A stretch of DNA of 64,000 nt from HNR sp040400085 (GCA_040400085.1 JBBAQX010000010.1:27341-91340); one strand, 5' to 3'. Counted from the stretch's first letter, positions 1 to 8,815 are shown. Notes: generated by a model from the sequence alone, not told the origin. Made by a program: numbers and translations.

Positions 1-495
1 TACATTCTCGAGTTGATGGATGGCTACCTCGGCATGCTTGAAAAGCATCCGTCCGTTCGTGCGTTCGTAAACGAAATCATTCTCACTGACATCGAAATGC
101 AGCGGCACGACAAGGCTGTTGAAAAGGAGCGCGAGAAGTGGGTCGGCAAGGCCACAGACGAAAACTCGCAATGGCTCTTGAAGCAGGACAAGGTTCGTGC
201 CTCGATCATGAAGCGCCACACTGCCGCGCTCGAGGCGATCGGTGCGCTTCCAAAAGACACGATGCAGAACGTCAAGAAAGATGAAACGCTTTCCGACGTG
301 CACCTTCGCTACGCCAAGGAGATCCGGGAGCGCAAAGCGCGCGGCCAGCGCATCGGCGAGCCGAGCGAAGAGGCAAAGGAATTACTCCGGGCGGACGGCA
401 AGGATGTCATGAAGTATCGAACCGAGTCCATGGTCTCAGACGAGGATCGAGACGCCGCGATCGAAAGCATTGAATCGGAATCTGAAAATGGCTGA
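1..495 (+). CDS. Hypothetical protein, possible small terminase subunit (5' partial)
   Basis: The reading frame is open from the first base of the window. The first internal starts (TTG at 13, ATG at 16) have no visible Shine-Dalgarno site, so the true start probably lies to the left. The visible 160 residues are hydrophilic, helical and highly charged, rich in Glu and Lys, with an acidic end. No catalytic motif is seen. The gene overlaps the start of the terminase ATPase gene by 8 bases, the usual place for a small terminase subunit (DNA recognition for packaging). That role is inferred from position only; a helix-turn-helix is not obvious. Confidence 0.5.
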   Translation, partial: YILELMDGYLGMLEKHPSVRAFVNEIILTDIEMQRHDKAVEKEREKWVGKATDENSQWLLKQDKVRASIMKRHTAALEAIGALPKDTMQNVKKDETLSDVHLRYAKEIRERKARGQRIGEPSEEAKELLRADGKDVMKYRTESMVSDEDRDAAIESIESESENG

Positions 496-1393
496 CACAC
501 GCATAACGGCGATGATGACAGAGGACTGTCTTCAGGATCCAATCCTCGGGGCAAAGGTGTTGCTCGGGTACACCATTCCGGCGCACCTCGAAGCGCGCAT
601 CTGGGGGATGTGGACGTCCAAGTTTATGATGGATAACTCCGGGTTCGGAACCGGGAAATCGTTGTCCATTGCGATTGTCGCGGCACTTCGCGCGATGCTA
701 ATGGAAGATCGTGTTGCCGGGATCATCAGTAAGACCTTCAACCAAGGCCAGTTGATTTTCGATTACTTCGACCGCTGGGCCGCGAAGTCACCTTTGTTCC
801 GGAGCCAGATCTGTGACGCCGATGGCGGTGAGCCGGACATCATTCACGGCAATATGTTCTGGCAAGCCCGATTTAAAAACTCGTCCAAGATCCGAACCAT
901 CCCGCCTGACTTCATGCGTGACGCCGCGCGCGTTGCGTCCGAAGATTGGAACGACGGTTACTTTGACGAATTCACAAAGTACCCCAGCTATGAAGCGTAT
1001 TGGAAAAACGTATTCACGCGCGTTCGCCGACCCGTAAACGAAAAATACAATCCAAACGATCCAGTGTTTGGGCGACACTTTTACTTCTGCGGAACTGCGC
1101 GATACCAGTGGCACCCAGCATATAAAACAGTCGTTGAGTTTTCAGAGTCAGTCGGAAGGGGCGATCGACTCTACGAGGTTCAGTCGTGGAACTACACACA
1201 CATCCTCGAGAAGTACCACCACCTGATTGAAATGGACGGCATTAAGTTGCTCGAGAAGTCTCTTCCGCGCGACCTGGTGCAACAGGAAATCTACGGGCGA
1301 TGGGTGCGTGACAGTCAGGGGTATTACTCCTACCGAGACATTATGGACTCACGAACCGAAGCGTGTCCGATTCTGCTTGCGAGGGCCGCCTAA
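488..1393 (+). CDS. terL: Terminase large subunit, ATPase domain (separate gene)
   Basis: Packaging motor ATPase. ATG at 488 overlaps the previous stop codon. Residues 51-59 form a Walker A loop (SGFGTGKSL), residues 157-161 a Walker B strand ending in Asp-Glu (GYFDE), and residues 200-204 (FCGTA) match the coupling motif of terminase ATPases. The protein is 301 residues and ends before any nuclease domain, whereas a usual large terminase is 450-600 residues. The missing nuclease is encoded by the next gene, which starts in the TAATG stop-start overlap at 1391-1395. This is either a true split terminase with translational coupling or a recent frameshift at the interdomain linker. Confidence 0.85.
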   Translation: MADTRITAMMTEDCLQDPILGAKVLLGYTIPAHLEARIWGMWTSKFMMDNSGFGTGKSLSIAIVAALRAMLMEDRVAGIISKTFNQGQLIFDYFDRWAAKSPLFRSQICDADGGEPDIIHGNMFWQARFKNSSKIRTIPPDFMRDAARVASEDWNDGYFDEFTKYPSYEAYWKNVFTRVRRPVNEKYNPNDPVFGRHFYFCGTARYQWHPAYKTVVEFSESVGRGDRLYEVQSWNYTHILEKYHHLIEMDGIKLLEKSLPRDLVQQEIYGRWVRDSQGYYSYRDIMDSRTEACPILLARAA

Positions 1394-2262
1394 TGGATCC
1401 GACAGAATGGAACTACGTACTCGGGATCGACGGATCGCAAGGCGGTATCGGGCGCACCAAGGCGCTCGGAGGCCGCAAGGCGAGCGACGATTTTGCCACG
1501 GCAGTCTGTCGTTTCCGGCTGTGCGACTACGCCACTCAACTTTGTAAAGTTACACGCTTTAACGGGTTGACTGCCGAACAGATGTCTGCGGTGATTCACC
1601 GCGATCACGACGCTTTTAACTTCCAACTGATGGTGATGGACTTGGGCGGCGGCGGACTGTCGATCCGCGACGAGCTCCGCAATGCCACGCAGGACATCGG
1701 CGACGGCCAGAAGTTCAGCGTTACCCCGATCATTACGGCTGACGACGAACAGATGCAGGGCGTCGGCAATCAGATCCTTTGCCTCTTCAGTCGTGGCGAC
1801 ACCATGATCAAAGACACCGGTCAAGTTCTCGCCGGCGAAAGCGTATTGGTGAACAAAGCGCATGAGCTCTTGCGCGGTGCGTTCGAGGCCGAGCCTCAAA
1901 GGATCCAGACGCCAAAGCCGTGGAGCGGGTGGCCCAATGGTGTAAATTCGTTCGACACCCCGGATAAGATGCGCGAATGGCTGCACGCTCAGCCCGGACT
2001 CTCACCCCGGGAGTCCGCCCAGGCGGAGATGGATCTCGCGCTATTCCAACTGATTCATGTCGATCGAGTGCTGTCGGCTGACGGGCAAACCCCGAAAGTT
2101 GACAAGTATGGGATGTATGAATTCAAGAGCACATCTAAGAAAGACTCCGGCTACGCCGTTCTCTACTCCTATTTCGCGTCGTGGATGATCCGCGAACGAC
2201 ACAGAATTAAAGAGCAAACTCAAAAAGAGACTGATTTTGTTTGCGTTTCAGAAGACGCCTGA
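1393..2262 (+). CDS. Terminase large subunit, nuclease domain (separate gene)
   Basis: 289-residue protein starting at ATG 1393 inside the TAATG overlap with the ATPase gene. It begins directly with the first strand of an RNase H-like nuclease: Asp13 in LGIDGS, Asp83 in MVMDLGGGG, and a third acidic site Asp251 in KKDSGYAVLYS, the order and spacing expected for terminase nucleases that cut concatemeric DNA. No ATPase motif is present, so it must act with the upstream ATPase. The gene ends with TGA at 2260-2262, which is itself part of the recurrent GAGCGGTTTTC motif. The domain boundary falls exactly at the gene boundary, which favours a functional split over random damage. Confidence 0.8.
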   Translation: MDPTEWNYVLGIDGSQGGIGRTKALGGRKASDDFATAVCRFRLCDYATQLCKVTRFNGLTAEQMSAVIHRDHDAFNFQLMVMDLGGGGLSIRDELRNATQDIGDGQKFSVTPIITADDEQMQGVGNQILCLFSRGDTMIKDTGQVLAGESVLVNKAHELLRGAFEAEPQRIQTPKPWSGWPNGVNSFDTPDKMREWLHAQPGLSPRESAQAEMDLALFQLIHVDRVLSADGQTPKVDKYGMYEFKSTSKKDSGYAVLYSYFASWMIRERHRIKEQTQKETDFVCVSEDA

Positions 2263-2277
2263 GCGGTTTTCTGAACA
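2261..2277 (+). repeat. Stop-codon-associated repeat motif, + strand copy
   Basis: GAGCGGTTTTCTGAACA begins inside the TGA stop of the terminase nuclease gene. The same 17 bases occur on the - strand at 56752-56768, again following the direction of transcription in a gap between genes. It is the only copy seen on the left arm; related copies lie at about 36113, 45873, 51497, 56117, 58081 and 62759. Confidence 0.6.
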
Positions 2278-2443
2278 TTTCGAATAATTAGACGATCATC
2301 AGAAGGTCCTTGGTAATTCCTTTTGATTGGGATTCTGAATTAAGACGAAGCAAAAAAACTCCAAAAAGTCGAACCTCTCGACCGAAAAAGAACCTTACGC
2401 TGGCTGCCTCTCCGACGAGCGCGCCTCGAATATCGACTATCTG
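2278..2443 (+). other. Terminase-portal gap with probable hidden portal N-terminus
   Basis: No complete gene lies here. The portal frame stays open back to 2339 (after TGA 2336-2338) and reads as plausible protein, but without ATG, GTG or TTG before 2444; ATT at 2339 is the only near-start. A second frame starts at TTG 2310, behind AGAAGG at 2301-2306, and enters a run of seven A at 2352-2358, where a -1 slip would join the portal frame. A non-canonical start, programmed slippage, or an indel error in the homopolymer could each explain this. Confidence 0.45.
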
Positions 2444-3838
2444 GTGAAAACCAGTGGCGGTCAGCTCAAGGAAATCCTCAGCCTCTTCTGTCCCGCAGGT
2501 CTGAAAGATCAGATCCGCCTCGCGCGCGAGTATTCCCGTGGCGAATGCGACCTGATTCAGTCGATCGTTGAGACTAAGGTTAATTTCTATTCGGCCGGCT
2601 TCGACGTCCAGATTGAAACCGGCAACGACAATTACAAGAAATCCCTGAACGATCGCGTGGATAAGTTCATTCACGACAACAAGTTGAAGAAGATTATTCA
2701 GGAGTTGATCGGCGATCACGCGGCTACGGACAACTGTATTCTGACGTGGAAGGTTGATGGCGAGAACCTCGGCTATGTCATGACGCTGGATCCAAGTCGG
2801 GCGGATTTCAATAACACTCTGGGCGTGGAAGTTCTTAAGGTCGAGATGGATCATTCGACCATTGTTGCAATCAGAAACCTAATTTCCACTAGCGGCATTA
2901 AAAAGACTCTCGACAAGTTCCCCGAGAAGTTCGTTCGCGCCGTCCAGAAGGGCGAGCGCTACGTCCAACTCAGTAACGACGACGGGGAATACTGGGTTGT
3001 CCGCACCAAGAACCGCCGTTTCACAGGCTTGGCGCGCCCGAGCATGTTTGCCATTTTCCCGGATGTCCTTCTTCGCGAGACCCTGACTTCTGGCGACTGG
3101 GCTGTTGCGTACTTCACCAAGCGCATGATCGAACACGTAAAGTCTGGCGAGTCGCCTCCGAATGGAAAGCTGGCGAACCTCAAAGAGCTTTATCCGACCA
3201 AGGGCGAGATCGAAGCGCTTCAGAGCCAATTCAAGAAGCTCGGCCAGGTCATGCGGCTTTACACGAACCACACGGTGAAGGTCGAATACACGCACCCGGA
3301 TCCCAAGGTTTTCGACCCAATGAAGTACGAAAAGGTCGAAGAGCGCATCCATCGCTGGGGTGGAGTTCCCTCGGTGTTGATGGTTGGAAGCGGGAGCGAC
3401 GGATACAGCCAAGGTCATATCGGTGTTCAGGCTTTCTTTGCGCAGGGCCAACGCATGCGCGAAGACATCGGCGAGATGGTTGAAGAGTTTTTTACCCACC
3501 CATCGATCATTGAACATCTCGGTCTCCCGAGCAAGACGATCGCAAAGACCATCTGGAACGAACAGATCCTCAAAGATCCCAAGCAAGTCCTCGATGAATC
3601 CACGGCAGCGTGGGATCGCGGTTTGATCGACAACCGCACCTTCCTTGGTCGATTAGGAATGTGGAATGACATGATCCCGTCCCGCAAGGAACAGGATCTC
3701 AAGGAAAAGAAAATCTGGGTTCCAACGTTCGAGCCGCGACAAGGGCTCTTGAGTGAAGATTCAAAACCGGGTCGCCCGGATCAGGGCAAGCCGAAAGCAG
3801 CGCCAGCCAGCCGACGTCGACCGTCAAGGGGTGAATAA
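2444..3838 (+). CDS. Portal protein
   Basis: Dodecameric portal ring through which DNA enters the capsid. The 464-residue frame (GTG 2444) follows the terminase genes and precedes protease and scaffold candidates, the standard position. It has the mixed alpha/beta fold pattern of portal proteins: an N-terminal part with segments such as SIVETKVNFYSAGFDV and DHAATDNCILTW, a helical stem region (FFAQGQRMREDIGEMVEEFF), and a basic, Pro-rich end. The N-terminus is probably incomplete because coding-like sequence continues upstream to 2339. Identity rests on context and overall pattern rather than a single motif. Confidence 0.75.
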   Translation: MKTSGGQLKEILSLFCPAGLKDQIRLAREYSRGECDLIQSIVETKVNFYSAGFDVQIETGNDNYKKSLNDRVDKFIHDNKLKKIIQELIGDHAATDNCILTWKVDGENLGYVMTLDPSRADFNNTLGVEVLKVEMDHSTIVAIRNLISTSGIKKTLDKFPEKFVRAVQKGERYVQLSNDDGEYWVVRTKNRRFTGLARPSMFAIFPDVLLRETLTSGDWAVAYFTKRMIEHVKSGESPPNGKLANLKELYPTKGEIEALQSQFKKLGQVMRLYTNHTVKVEYTHPDPKVFDPMKYEKVEERIHRWGGVPSVLMVGSGSDGYSQGHIGVQAFFAQGQRMREDIGEMVEEFFTHPSIIEHLGLPSKTIAKTIWNEQILKDPKQVLDESTAAWDRGLIDNRTFLGRLGMWNDMIPSRKEQDLKEKKIWVPTFEPRQGLLSEDSKPGRPDQGKPKAAPASRRRPSRGE

Positions 3839-4900
3839 GTGAAAGTGATCAAGGAATGGGGCAACTTCGAAGAGTCTATCGCTTCCGTTGTCGAGAAGCA
3901 GGTTGAGTTTGCCGGAAAGGTCTGGAAGCCAAACCGCAAGCTAGCCTATGTCGTGGCAAGTCTTTGCCACCCGCTTCCGGTGACGAACTCCAAAGACCGG
4001 TCGTTCACTGCGGCCACGCTCGCCAATAGCGCGGGCTCCGCTCACATGCAGATGTGCGACTTCGAACACCGCCTCGAATACTACGGCGCAGAGCAAGATG
4101 AAATCGTCGGCGCGATTGCCGCGGTCGAATTCCCTGAAAAGGAAAAGGCGATCGAACTGGCAAGCGCCGGCGAGAAAGTTCCCATGAAGGTTCTCATGGC
4201 GATTTGGCGCAAGGCGGCGGGTGTCGAATCTGCGCTCGAGGACATCGGCAGCAAGTCGAACCCTTGGCGCACATCCATGGAGTGCGAGTTTGACATCAAC
4301 GAATCCGCGCTTCACGACGGAAAGACCTTCTACAAGTTCTCGACCGCCTCGGATGAAATGAAGGACCTGGTCAAAAAGAACAGCGTCGATAAGTGGAACG
4401 GAAAAAAGATGTCGCTCGCCATGGGCGGGGAAGACGGTCACGTCCTCTTCACTGGCGGAGCGCTGACGCGCTGGCCCGCCGACAAGGGCGCGATCGTGCA
4501 CGAGATGGCCGCGTCCGACCCCAAGCTGTTCATCAACACCGGCTGGAAGAATCAGAGTGATTGGATGGAGGCGGTCTCCACGCATCGGAGCGTTCAGGAG
4601 AAATCCGGGATCTCGATCGGCCAGACCGCGCCGGCCGAGGACGGCCACACTCACGAGATCGCATACGACCTTTCCATTCTGACCAACCAGAATCACTCGC
4701 ACTACCTGCGGTTGATTAGCTTCGATCCCAAGAGCGGGATTCTGGAAGGCATCACGTCCGCGATCTCTCTTTACGACTCCAAGTTGGGTACATGGACAGA
4801 ACATTTCCATAAGATTCGCATCGGCCCCGTTTCGGCTGATGCGTCGGCTTCAATGTCGGTTGTCCCGGCTGAAGCAATAAAGCTGGCGCAAAAGCGCTAG
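3839..4900 (+). CDS. Head morphogenesis protein, candidate prohead protease
   Basis: 353 residues, GTG start at 3839 directly after the portal stop codon. Position between portal and scaffold is where the capsid maturation protease normally lies. An early segment (ANSAGSAHMQMCDFEH followed by EIVGAI) resembles the layout of phage prohead proteases, in which a His-containing strand pair precedes a strand reading IGxI, but a clear Ser-His catalytic pair cannot be named. The C-terminal part is His-rich (GHTHEI, NHSHYL, TEHFHKI), which could also mean metal binding. Alternative: a minor capsid protein of unknown role. Confidence 0.5.
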   Translation: MKVIKEWGNFEESIASVVEKQVEFAGKVWKPNRKLAYVVASLCHPLPVTNSKDRSFTAATLANSAGSAHMQMCDFEHRLEYYGAEQDEIVGAIAAVEFPEKEKAIELASAGEKVPMKVLMAIWRKAAGVESALEDIGSKSNPWRTSMECEFDINESALHDGKTFYKFSTASDEMKDLVKKNSVDKWNGKKMSLAMGGEDGHVLFTGGALTRWPADKGAIVHEMAASDPKLFINTGWKNQSDWMEAVSTHRSVQEKSGISIGQTAPAEDGHTHEIAYDLSILTNQNHSHYLRLISFDPKSGILEGITSAISLYDSKLGTWTEHFHKIRIGPVSADASASMSVVPAEAIKLAQKR

Positions 4901-4942
4901 TTGGGTCGGCAGGTCGTTCCTGCCATTTGGGAGTAAAGATCA

Positions 4943-5503
4943 ATGAAAGAGTTGATCAAGTTCCTTCAGGAATGTGCGGCTGCCCTGAAGGAGAAAGATG
5001 CGGCGATGTCGGCCAAGTTCCTCGCTCAAGCGGCGGAAATTGAGAAGGCAACCGCGAATCAGTCGATCGCCACGCAGGTCGAGGAAGTCATCGCGGCGCG
5101 CGTTAAGGCCGGCGAATACTTCACCAAGGCCACCTATGAAGCGGCGGTTGCGGACGCGAAGAAGGTCGGCGCGGACGAAGTCAACAAGGCTCACGAAGCG
5201 AAGGCGGCGGAAGCCAAGAAACAAGCCGACGCGACGGCGGCCCGCATGAAGGAAATCACCGAAGCGAAGGTGAACCCGAAGCTGGCGATGGCCGACAACA
5301 AGACCCTCGAGGAGACCGTTGCCTCGATGCCCGCCACGGAAGAAGGCGATAAGACGTTCAAGCTTCTTCTGAGCGCGCTGGTCTCGCAGTCCAAGGAGTC
5401 CACCAAGACCGACGCGACGGCCTCCGACAACAAAGGCAAGAAGCTGAACCCGCTCGGCGGCTCCGGCAAGACTGAAGACGCGAAGAAGCGCAAGTTCCTG
5501 TAA
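4943..5503 (+). CDS. Scaffold-like head assembly protein
   Basis: 186 residues, almost entirely helical, very rich in Ala, Lys and Glu, with heptad-like spacing over residues 1-110 and a low-complexity basic tail (ends KKRKFL). This composition, and the place between the protease candidate and the capsid genes, is typical of capsid scaffolds, which guide procapsid assembly and are later removed; the basic tail would bind the capsid protein. Preceded by GGGAGTAAAGATCA at good spacing. No sequence motif proves the role. Confidence 0.6.
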   Translation: MKELIKFLQECAAALKEKDAAMSAKFLAQAAEIEKATANQSIATQVEEVIAARVKAGEYFTKATYEAAVADAKKVGADEVNKAHEAKAAEAKKQADATAARMKEITEAKVNPKLAMADNKTLEETVASMPATEEGDKTFKLLLSALVSQSKESTKTDATASDNKGKKLNPLGGSGKTEDAKKRKFL

Positions 5504-5547
5504 TCGAAACAGGAATTTCTCGGGAAACTTTTAGGAGAAATTGATCA

Positions 5548-6093
5548 ATGTTTGGGACTGATTATTTCCAGATCATCCACGGGGAAGGCCACCACATCGG
5601 CGAACTGACGCCGACCGGCACCTTCACCACGCTGGAGCGCGGCACGGCGATGCAGCGCAGCACGACTTACGGCGACACGCACAGTGAAGTTGCTGGCGTT
5701 GCCGAAGGACTTCAGGGCTTCCTTGCCAAGAAGGTAACGGATACCGGCCCGAGCTTCGAAAACATGACGCTCGGCTACCAGGATCTCCCGGCCAAGATCG
5801 GCCAGAAGGTCACGCTGGTTCAGGCCAATGACGGCGACGTGATCGAAGTCGAAGGCGAACCCAGCAAGGCCTATAACGCCTCGAGCGTCGGCCATCTGGT
5901 GACGTCCGGCACCGGCGCGATCAGCGGCTCGACTGCGGCGGGCACAGAGCTTTCGCTGCAGGGCGGTCGCTGGCGCGTGGCGCAGACCGGCGACGTGATC
6001 AACGGCAAGCTGATCAGTCAGCTCACGCCGGTTGCCGATGCCTCGAACATCCGCATCAAGGTCCGCATCACTCAGGGTCGCGGGAAGAAGTAA
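5548..6093 (+). CDS. Candidate head decoration protein
   Basis: 181 residues with a Gly/Thr-rich beta pattern. It lies immediately before the major capsid gene, where many phages encode the decoration protein that sits on the capsid surface. The middle contains strands such as QKVTLVQANDGDVIEVEGE and the end is basic. Preceded by AGGAGA at 5533. No catalytic motif. A capsid-proximal beta protein of another kind is possible. Confidence 0.5.
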   Translation: MFGTDYFQIIHGEGHHIGELTPTGTFTTLERGTAMQRSTTYGDTHSEVAGVAEGLQGFLAKKVTDTGPSFENMTLGYQDLPAKIGQKVTLVQANDGDVIEVEGEPSKAYNASSVGHLVTSGTGAISGSTAAGTELSLQGGRWRVAQTGDVINGKLISQLTPVADASNIRIKVRITQGRGKK

Positions 6094-6108
6094 TCCCCAA
6101 TGATCCAA

Positions 6109-6138
6109 GCTCGGGGCGCCCTTGATGGCGCCTCGGGC
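6109..6138 (+). promoter_or_regulatory. GC-rich hairpin in major capsid gene leader
   Basis: GCTCGGGGCGCC and GGCGCCTCGGGC pair over 12 bp (two G-U) around the 6-base loop CTTGAT, followed by AAGGTTTTCC. It sits 31 bases before the capsid ATG at 6170. It could be a weak terminator, an RNase processing site or an mRNA stabiliser that sets the high capsid level. It also argues against a capsid start at TTG 6122 or ATG 6125, which would place the start inside the stem-loop. Confidence 0.6.
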
Positions 6139-6169
6139 CAAGGTTTTCCTGCCGGAGGCAAGTATAAAG

Positions 6170-7309
6170 ATGTTGAAAGCTGAAAATGCAAACGACTTGC
6201 GGGAAATGGTGAGCTGTCTTCACCAGAGTCCGCAGCGGATCGTAGACGCGATCGCGTCCTACGAAGAAGAAACCAAGGGCGTTTCGAAGGAAGAGCGCGA
6301 GCAGTCTTTGCGCGAAGCCATCGCCTCGAACACTTCGGGCAAGGTCATGAACGACGAAGTGGCCGCCGCGGTCCTGTTCAAGGTCGAGACCGACGCCTTG
6401 GCTCACATGTGGGCGATGGCGTACTTCCAAGACACGCCGCTGGCCGACAACGAATGGCCGATCGTGATGACCGACAAGCGCGATGGTCAGGTCAAGTGCC
6501 TGTACGTCGGCGAATCGGGCGGCACCGTCAAGCGCCAGAAGGTCGAACGCAAGACCCACGCGCAATACTTGCTGGAACGGTTCTCCAGCGAGGAAGTGGA
6601 GTACCAGTTGAACGACCTGCAGGTCGGCAACGTCAGTCACCTCGATCAGGTTTCGCAGGAATTGACGTATGAATCCAACCTGTCGATCGACGCGCTGGCG
6701 CGCGCCGTTGTCGATGCCAACACCAGCGCCTCGGGTCTCCGGGCGAAGCTGAACCTCCACCGCAGCATCTCGTCGGCGAACATTCCCGACAAGAACTACT
6801 ACGACCTGAACAGCTCGGAATCGGGCAAGGAAGGCAAGTGGACGGTCGAGAAGTTCAAGACCATCCTCGACCACATGGAGCGCTTCACCTCCGACGTGGA
6901 ACTGGACGGCCAGCAGTTGCAGATTCGCGTGATCGATATGTCCTCGGTCAACAAGCGCGACCTCTGGGACTTCTGCGACCTGGTCGCGGGCTTCAATCTG
7001 TCGGGCGCGGTTCAGGATCCGCAGAAGACGGTCCCGACCGAAGTCCGGACGGAGATCTACCGCTCGGGCAAGCTGGAATCGATGTTCGGGTACAAGTTCG
7101 TGATCCGCACCCGCAACACGATCGCCAGCGGCACGGCCTACGTCGCGACGAACAAGCCGATCGGCTGGTACTGGAACAAGCCCGGAATGGCGAACGTCTA
7201 CCGGGAAGAAAACCGGAAGAAGAACAAGGGTTCGATGAGCCTTGAAAAGGTTCACTCGTTCTGCGCGCCGGAATCGTGGCAGTACCGCATGCTGAAGATC
7301 AAGCTGTAA
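6170..7309 (+). CDS. Major capsid protein
   Basis: Main shell protein. The frame is open from 6122, but ATG 6170 follows GGAGG at 6154-6158 and lies outside the leader hairpin, giving 379 residues. The N-terminal 60-80 residues are helical and charged, like the delta domain of HK97-fold capsid proteins, followed by mixed alpha/beta sequence. Context is strong: after scaffold and decoration candidates, with its own leader hairpin and a strong terminator just downstream, as expected for the most abundant virion protein. No signature motif is available by eye, so the call rests on context and size. Confidence 0.75.
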   Translation: MLKAENANDLREMVSCLHQSPQRIVDAIASYEEETKGVSKEEREQSLREAIASNTSGKVMNDEVAAAVLFKVETDALAHMWAMAYFQDTPLADNEWPIVMTDKRDGQVKCLYVGESGGTVKRQKVERKTHAQYLLERFSSEEVEYQLNDLQVGNVSHLDQVSQELTYESNLSIDALARAVVDANTSASGLRAKLNLHRSISSANIPDKNYYDLNSSESGKEGKWTVEKFKTILDHMERFTSDVELDGQQLQIRVIDMSSVNKRDLWDFCDLVAGFNLSGAVQDPQKTVPTEVRTEIYRSGKLESMFGYKFVIRTRNTIASGTAYVATNKPIGWYWNKPGMANVYREENRKKNKGSMSLEKVHSFCAPESWQYRMLKIKL

Positions 7310-7327
7310 CCCAACCGAAGAAAGAAG

Positions 7328-7356
7328 GCCCCTCCCCCAAAGCGGGGAGGGGCTTA
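7328..7356 (+). terminator. Intrinsic terminator after capsid gene
   Basis: Perfect 10-bp stem GCCCCTCCCC / GGGGAGGGGC around a 6-base loop, followed by TTAGAT, 19 bases after the capsid stop codon. The T-run is short, so it may act as a partial terminator that lowers expression of downstream tail genes. Confidence 0.75.
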
Positions 7357-7375
7357 GATCACCGGAGGAAAAGCA

Positions 7376-7816
7376 ATGTCGCACTTCAACGAGCTCTACA
7401 AGACCGTGAGAACGTTGCTGGGCGACGTCGCTCTCATTCCGAGCTACTCCTCGAATCAACTCGACTTCGGAATCTCGCTGGCTCTATTGCAAGACGTGGC
7501 GTTCAGCGAAGGCGCCGAAGACGTAACGGGCGGTCACTACATCGAACCGGATGTGACGGAAAAAGCGGACAAGATGCGGATCTCGATCAAAGCCGCAATT
7601 TGCCTACTCTCCCCAAGCTCCGGCGCGTTCTCGTACCGCACAAAGGTTCTTTCTGTGACCCGAGAAAACGGAAACAACGCGCATCTCGGATACCTGAAAG
7701 AATTGTTGCGCCAGGTCACGGATGGCGAAGTGACATGTGCATCTGAAACCGAGTGGGATTTGTTCCTTCGCGGTTCACTGGATGCAGTCGTCAAACTTAG
7801 CCGATTTCCTGACTAG
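7376..7816 (+). CDS. Probable head-tail connector protein
   Basis: 146 residues, ATG after CCGGAGGAAAAGCA. Begins with a helical stretch (MSHFNELYKTVRTLLGD), then mixed helix and strand. Position directly after the capsid gene is where head completion or adaptor proteins are encoded in siphoviruses and myoviruses. No diagnostic motif was recognised, so the function is inferred from order only. Confidence 0.5.
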   Translation: MSHFNELYKTVRTLLGDVALIPSYSSNQLDFGISLALLQDVAFSEGAEDVTGGHYIEPDVTEKADKMRISIKAAICLLSPSSGAFSYRTKVLSVTRENGNNAHLGYLKELLRQVTDGEVTCASETEWDLFLRGSLDAVVKLSRFPD

Positions 7817-7828
7817 GAGATTTGATTC

Positions 7829-8038
7829 GTGAGTGAAGATCAAGCGCTTCAGACAATCGGAACCCAGACAAACATCCTTAAGTTTCAGGTGCTAAACACC
7901 TTAGACGAATTGATGAAAGATGGGAAGCCGGATCCGAAGATGCTCGATCGGCTTGTGAAGGGTCCTTTTATGCGCGCGGTCTCACGAATTGAAGAAGCGC
8001 GCGCAGTTCTGGTGACCGCTAAGAAGAATCTGAAATAA
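7829..8038 (+). CDS. Small helical hypothetical protein
   Basis: 69 residues, GTG start after TAGGAGATTTGATTC. Two predicted helices joined by a short Pro-containing turn (KDGKPDPK) and a basic end. It lies 12 bases after the connector candidate and 12 before the tube candidate, so it belongs to the head-tail joining operon. Function unknown. Confidence 0.6.
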   Translation: MSEDQALQTIGTQTNILKFQVLNTLDELMKDGKPDPKMLDRLVKGPFMRAVSRIEEARAVLVTAKKNLK

Positions 8039-8050
8039 GGAAATCCTCGA

Positions 8051-8815
8051 ATGATCACGTTGAACGGCCATTCGACTTCGGTTGTAAAGATTCAACTGGA
8101 GTCTGTCATTTCCTACAATCTGGGCTTGATCTCGGATGTGGGTAAGTTCGAAGTCACGGCGGCGGGATCCGGCGATTACACCGCCGATCCGGACTACACG
8201 TTGCCGACGTCCGGTGAAAACCTGGTCCTGCGCTGCACTAGCGGCGTAAAGTCCACGACCAACATCGGCGTCACGATCGTCGGTACGGACCAGTCCTCCG
8301 CTGCGGTCACTGGTCAGGTTACCATTCCGGCCGGCGTCGCTGAAGGCCAGTCCTTCAACGTCGTTCCGACTGTGGATGGCAAGCGCTTCAAGACCATCAC
8401 CAGCGTCACGATCAGCGGCGGCGTGTTCGGCGACGGGTTCGAACTGTGTGTTCTGCCCCCGGAAGCGAACGACGTCGAAATCGGCTTCGACCAAGGTCTC
8501 ACGACCAACGTCGGCAAGGAAGTCAAGCCGATCTACCGCAAGTACGATCTGGACCACAACAAGCGCGTTCGCGGCGAGCGCACGCTGTCCTTGAGCGCGT
8601 TCTACACGAACAACCTCGAGGGCCTGGCGCGCATCAACAACCGCGACGTGACGATCCGTCAGGACTTCAAGGACGATGGTCAGGCGTCGGCGACGGAAGT
8701 CATCTACATCGACACCTGTCGACTCGGAATCACCCGGGAATCCCCTTCCGCTGACGACGGCGAATGTCAGTGCAAGGGCGAAGGAACCTACGGTCGGCTC
8801 TTCATGTTCAGCTAA
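8051..8815 (+). CDS. Candidate major tail (tube) protein
   Basis: 254 residues, beta-rich. The first part (about residues 30-130) is Ser/Thr/Val-rich and resembles an Ig-like or adhesin-type insertion. The C-terminal half has alternating strands and ends GEGTYGRLFMFS, a pattern like the closing strand of tail tube proteins. Place and a strong terminator directly downstream, as for other abundant structural genes, support an abundant virion protein. The tube call is an inference; a neck or decoration role is possible. Confidence 0.5.
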   Translation: MITLNGHSTSVVKIQLESVISYNLGLISDVGKFEVTAAGSGDYTADPDYTLPTSGENLVLRCTSGVKSTTNIGVTIVGTDQSSAAVTGQVTIPAGVAEGQSFNVVPTVDGKRFKTITSVTISGGVFGDGFELCVLPPEANDVEIGFDQGLTTNVGKEVKPIYRKYDLDHNKRVRGERTLSLSAFYTNNLEGLARINNRDVTIRQDFKDDGQASATEVIYIDTCRLGITRESPSADDGECQCKGEGTYGRLFMFS

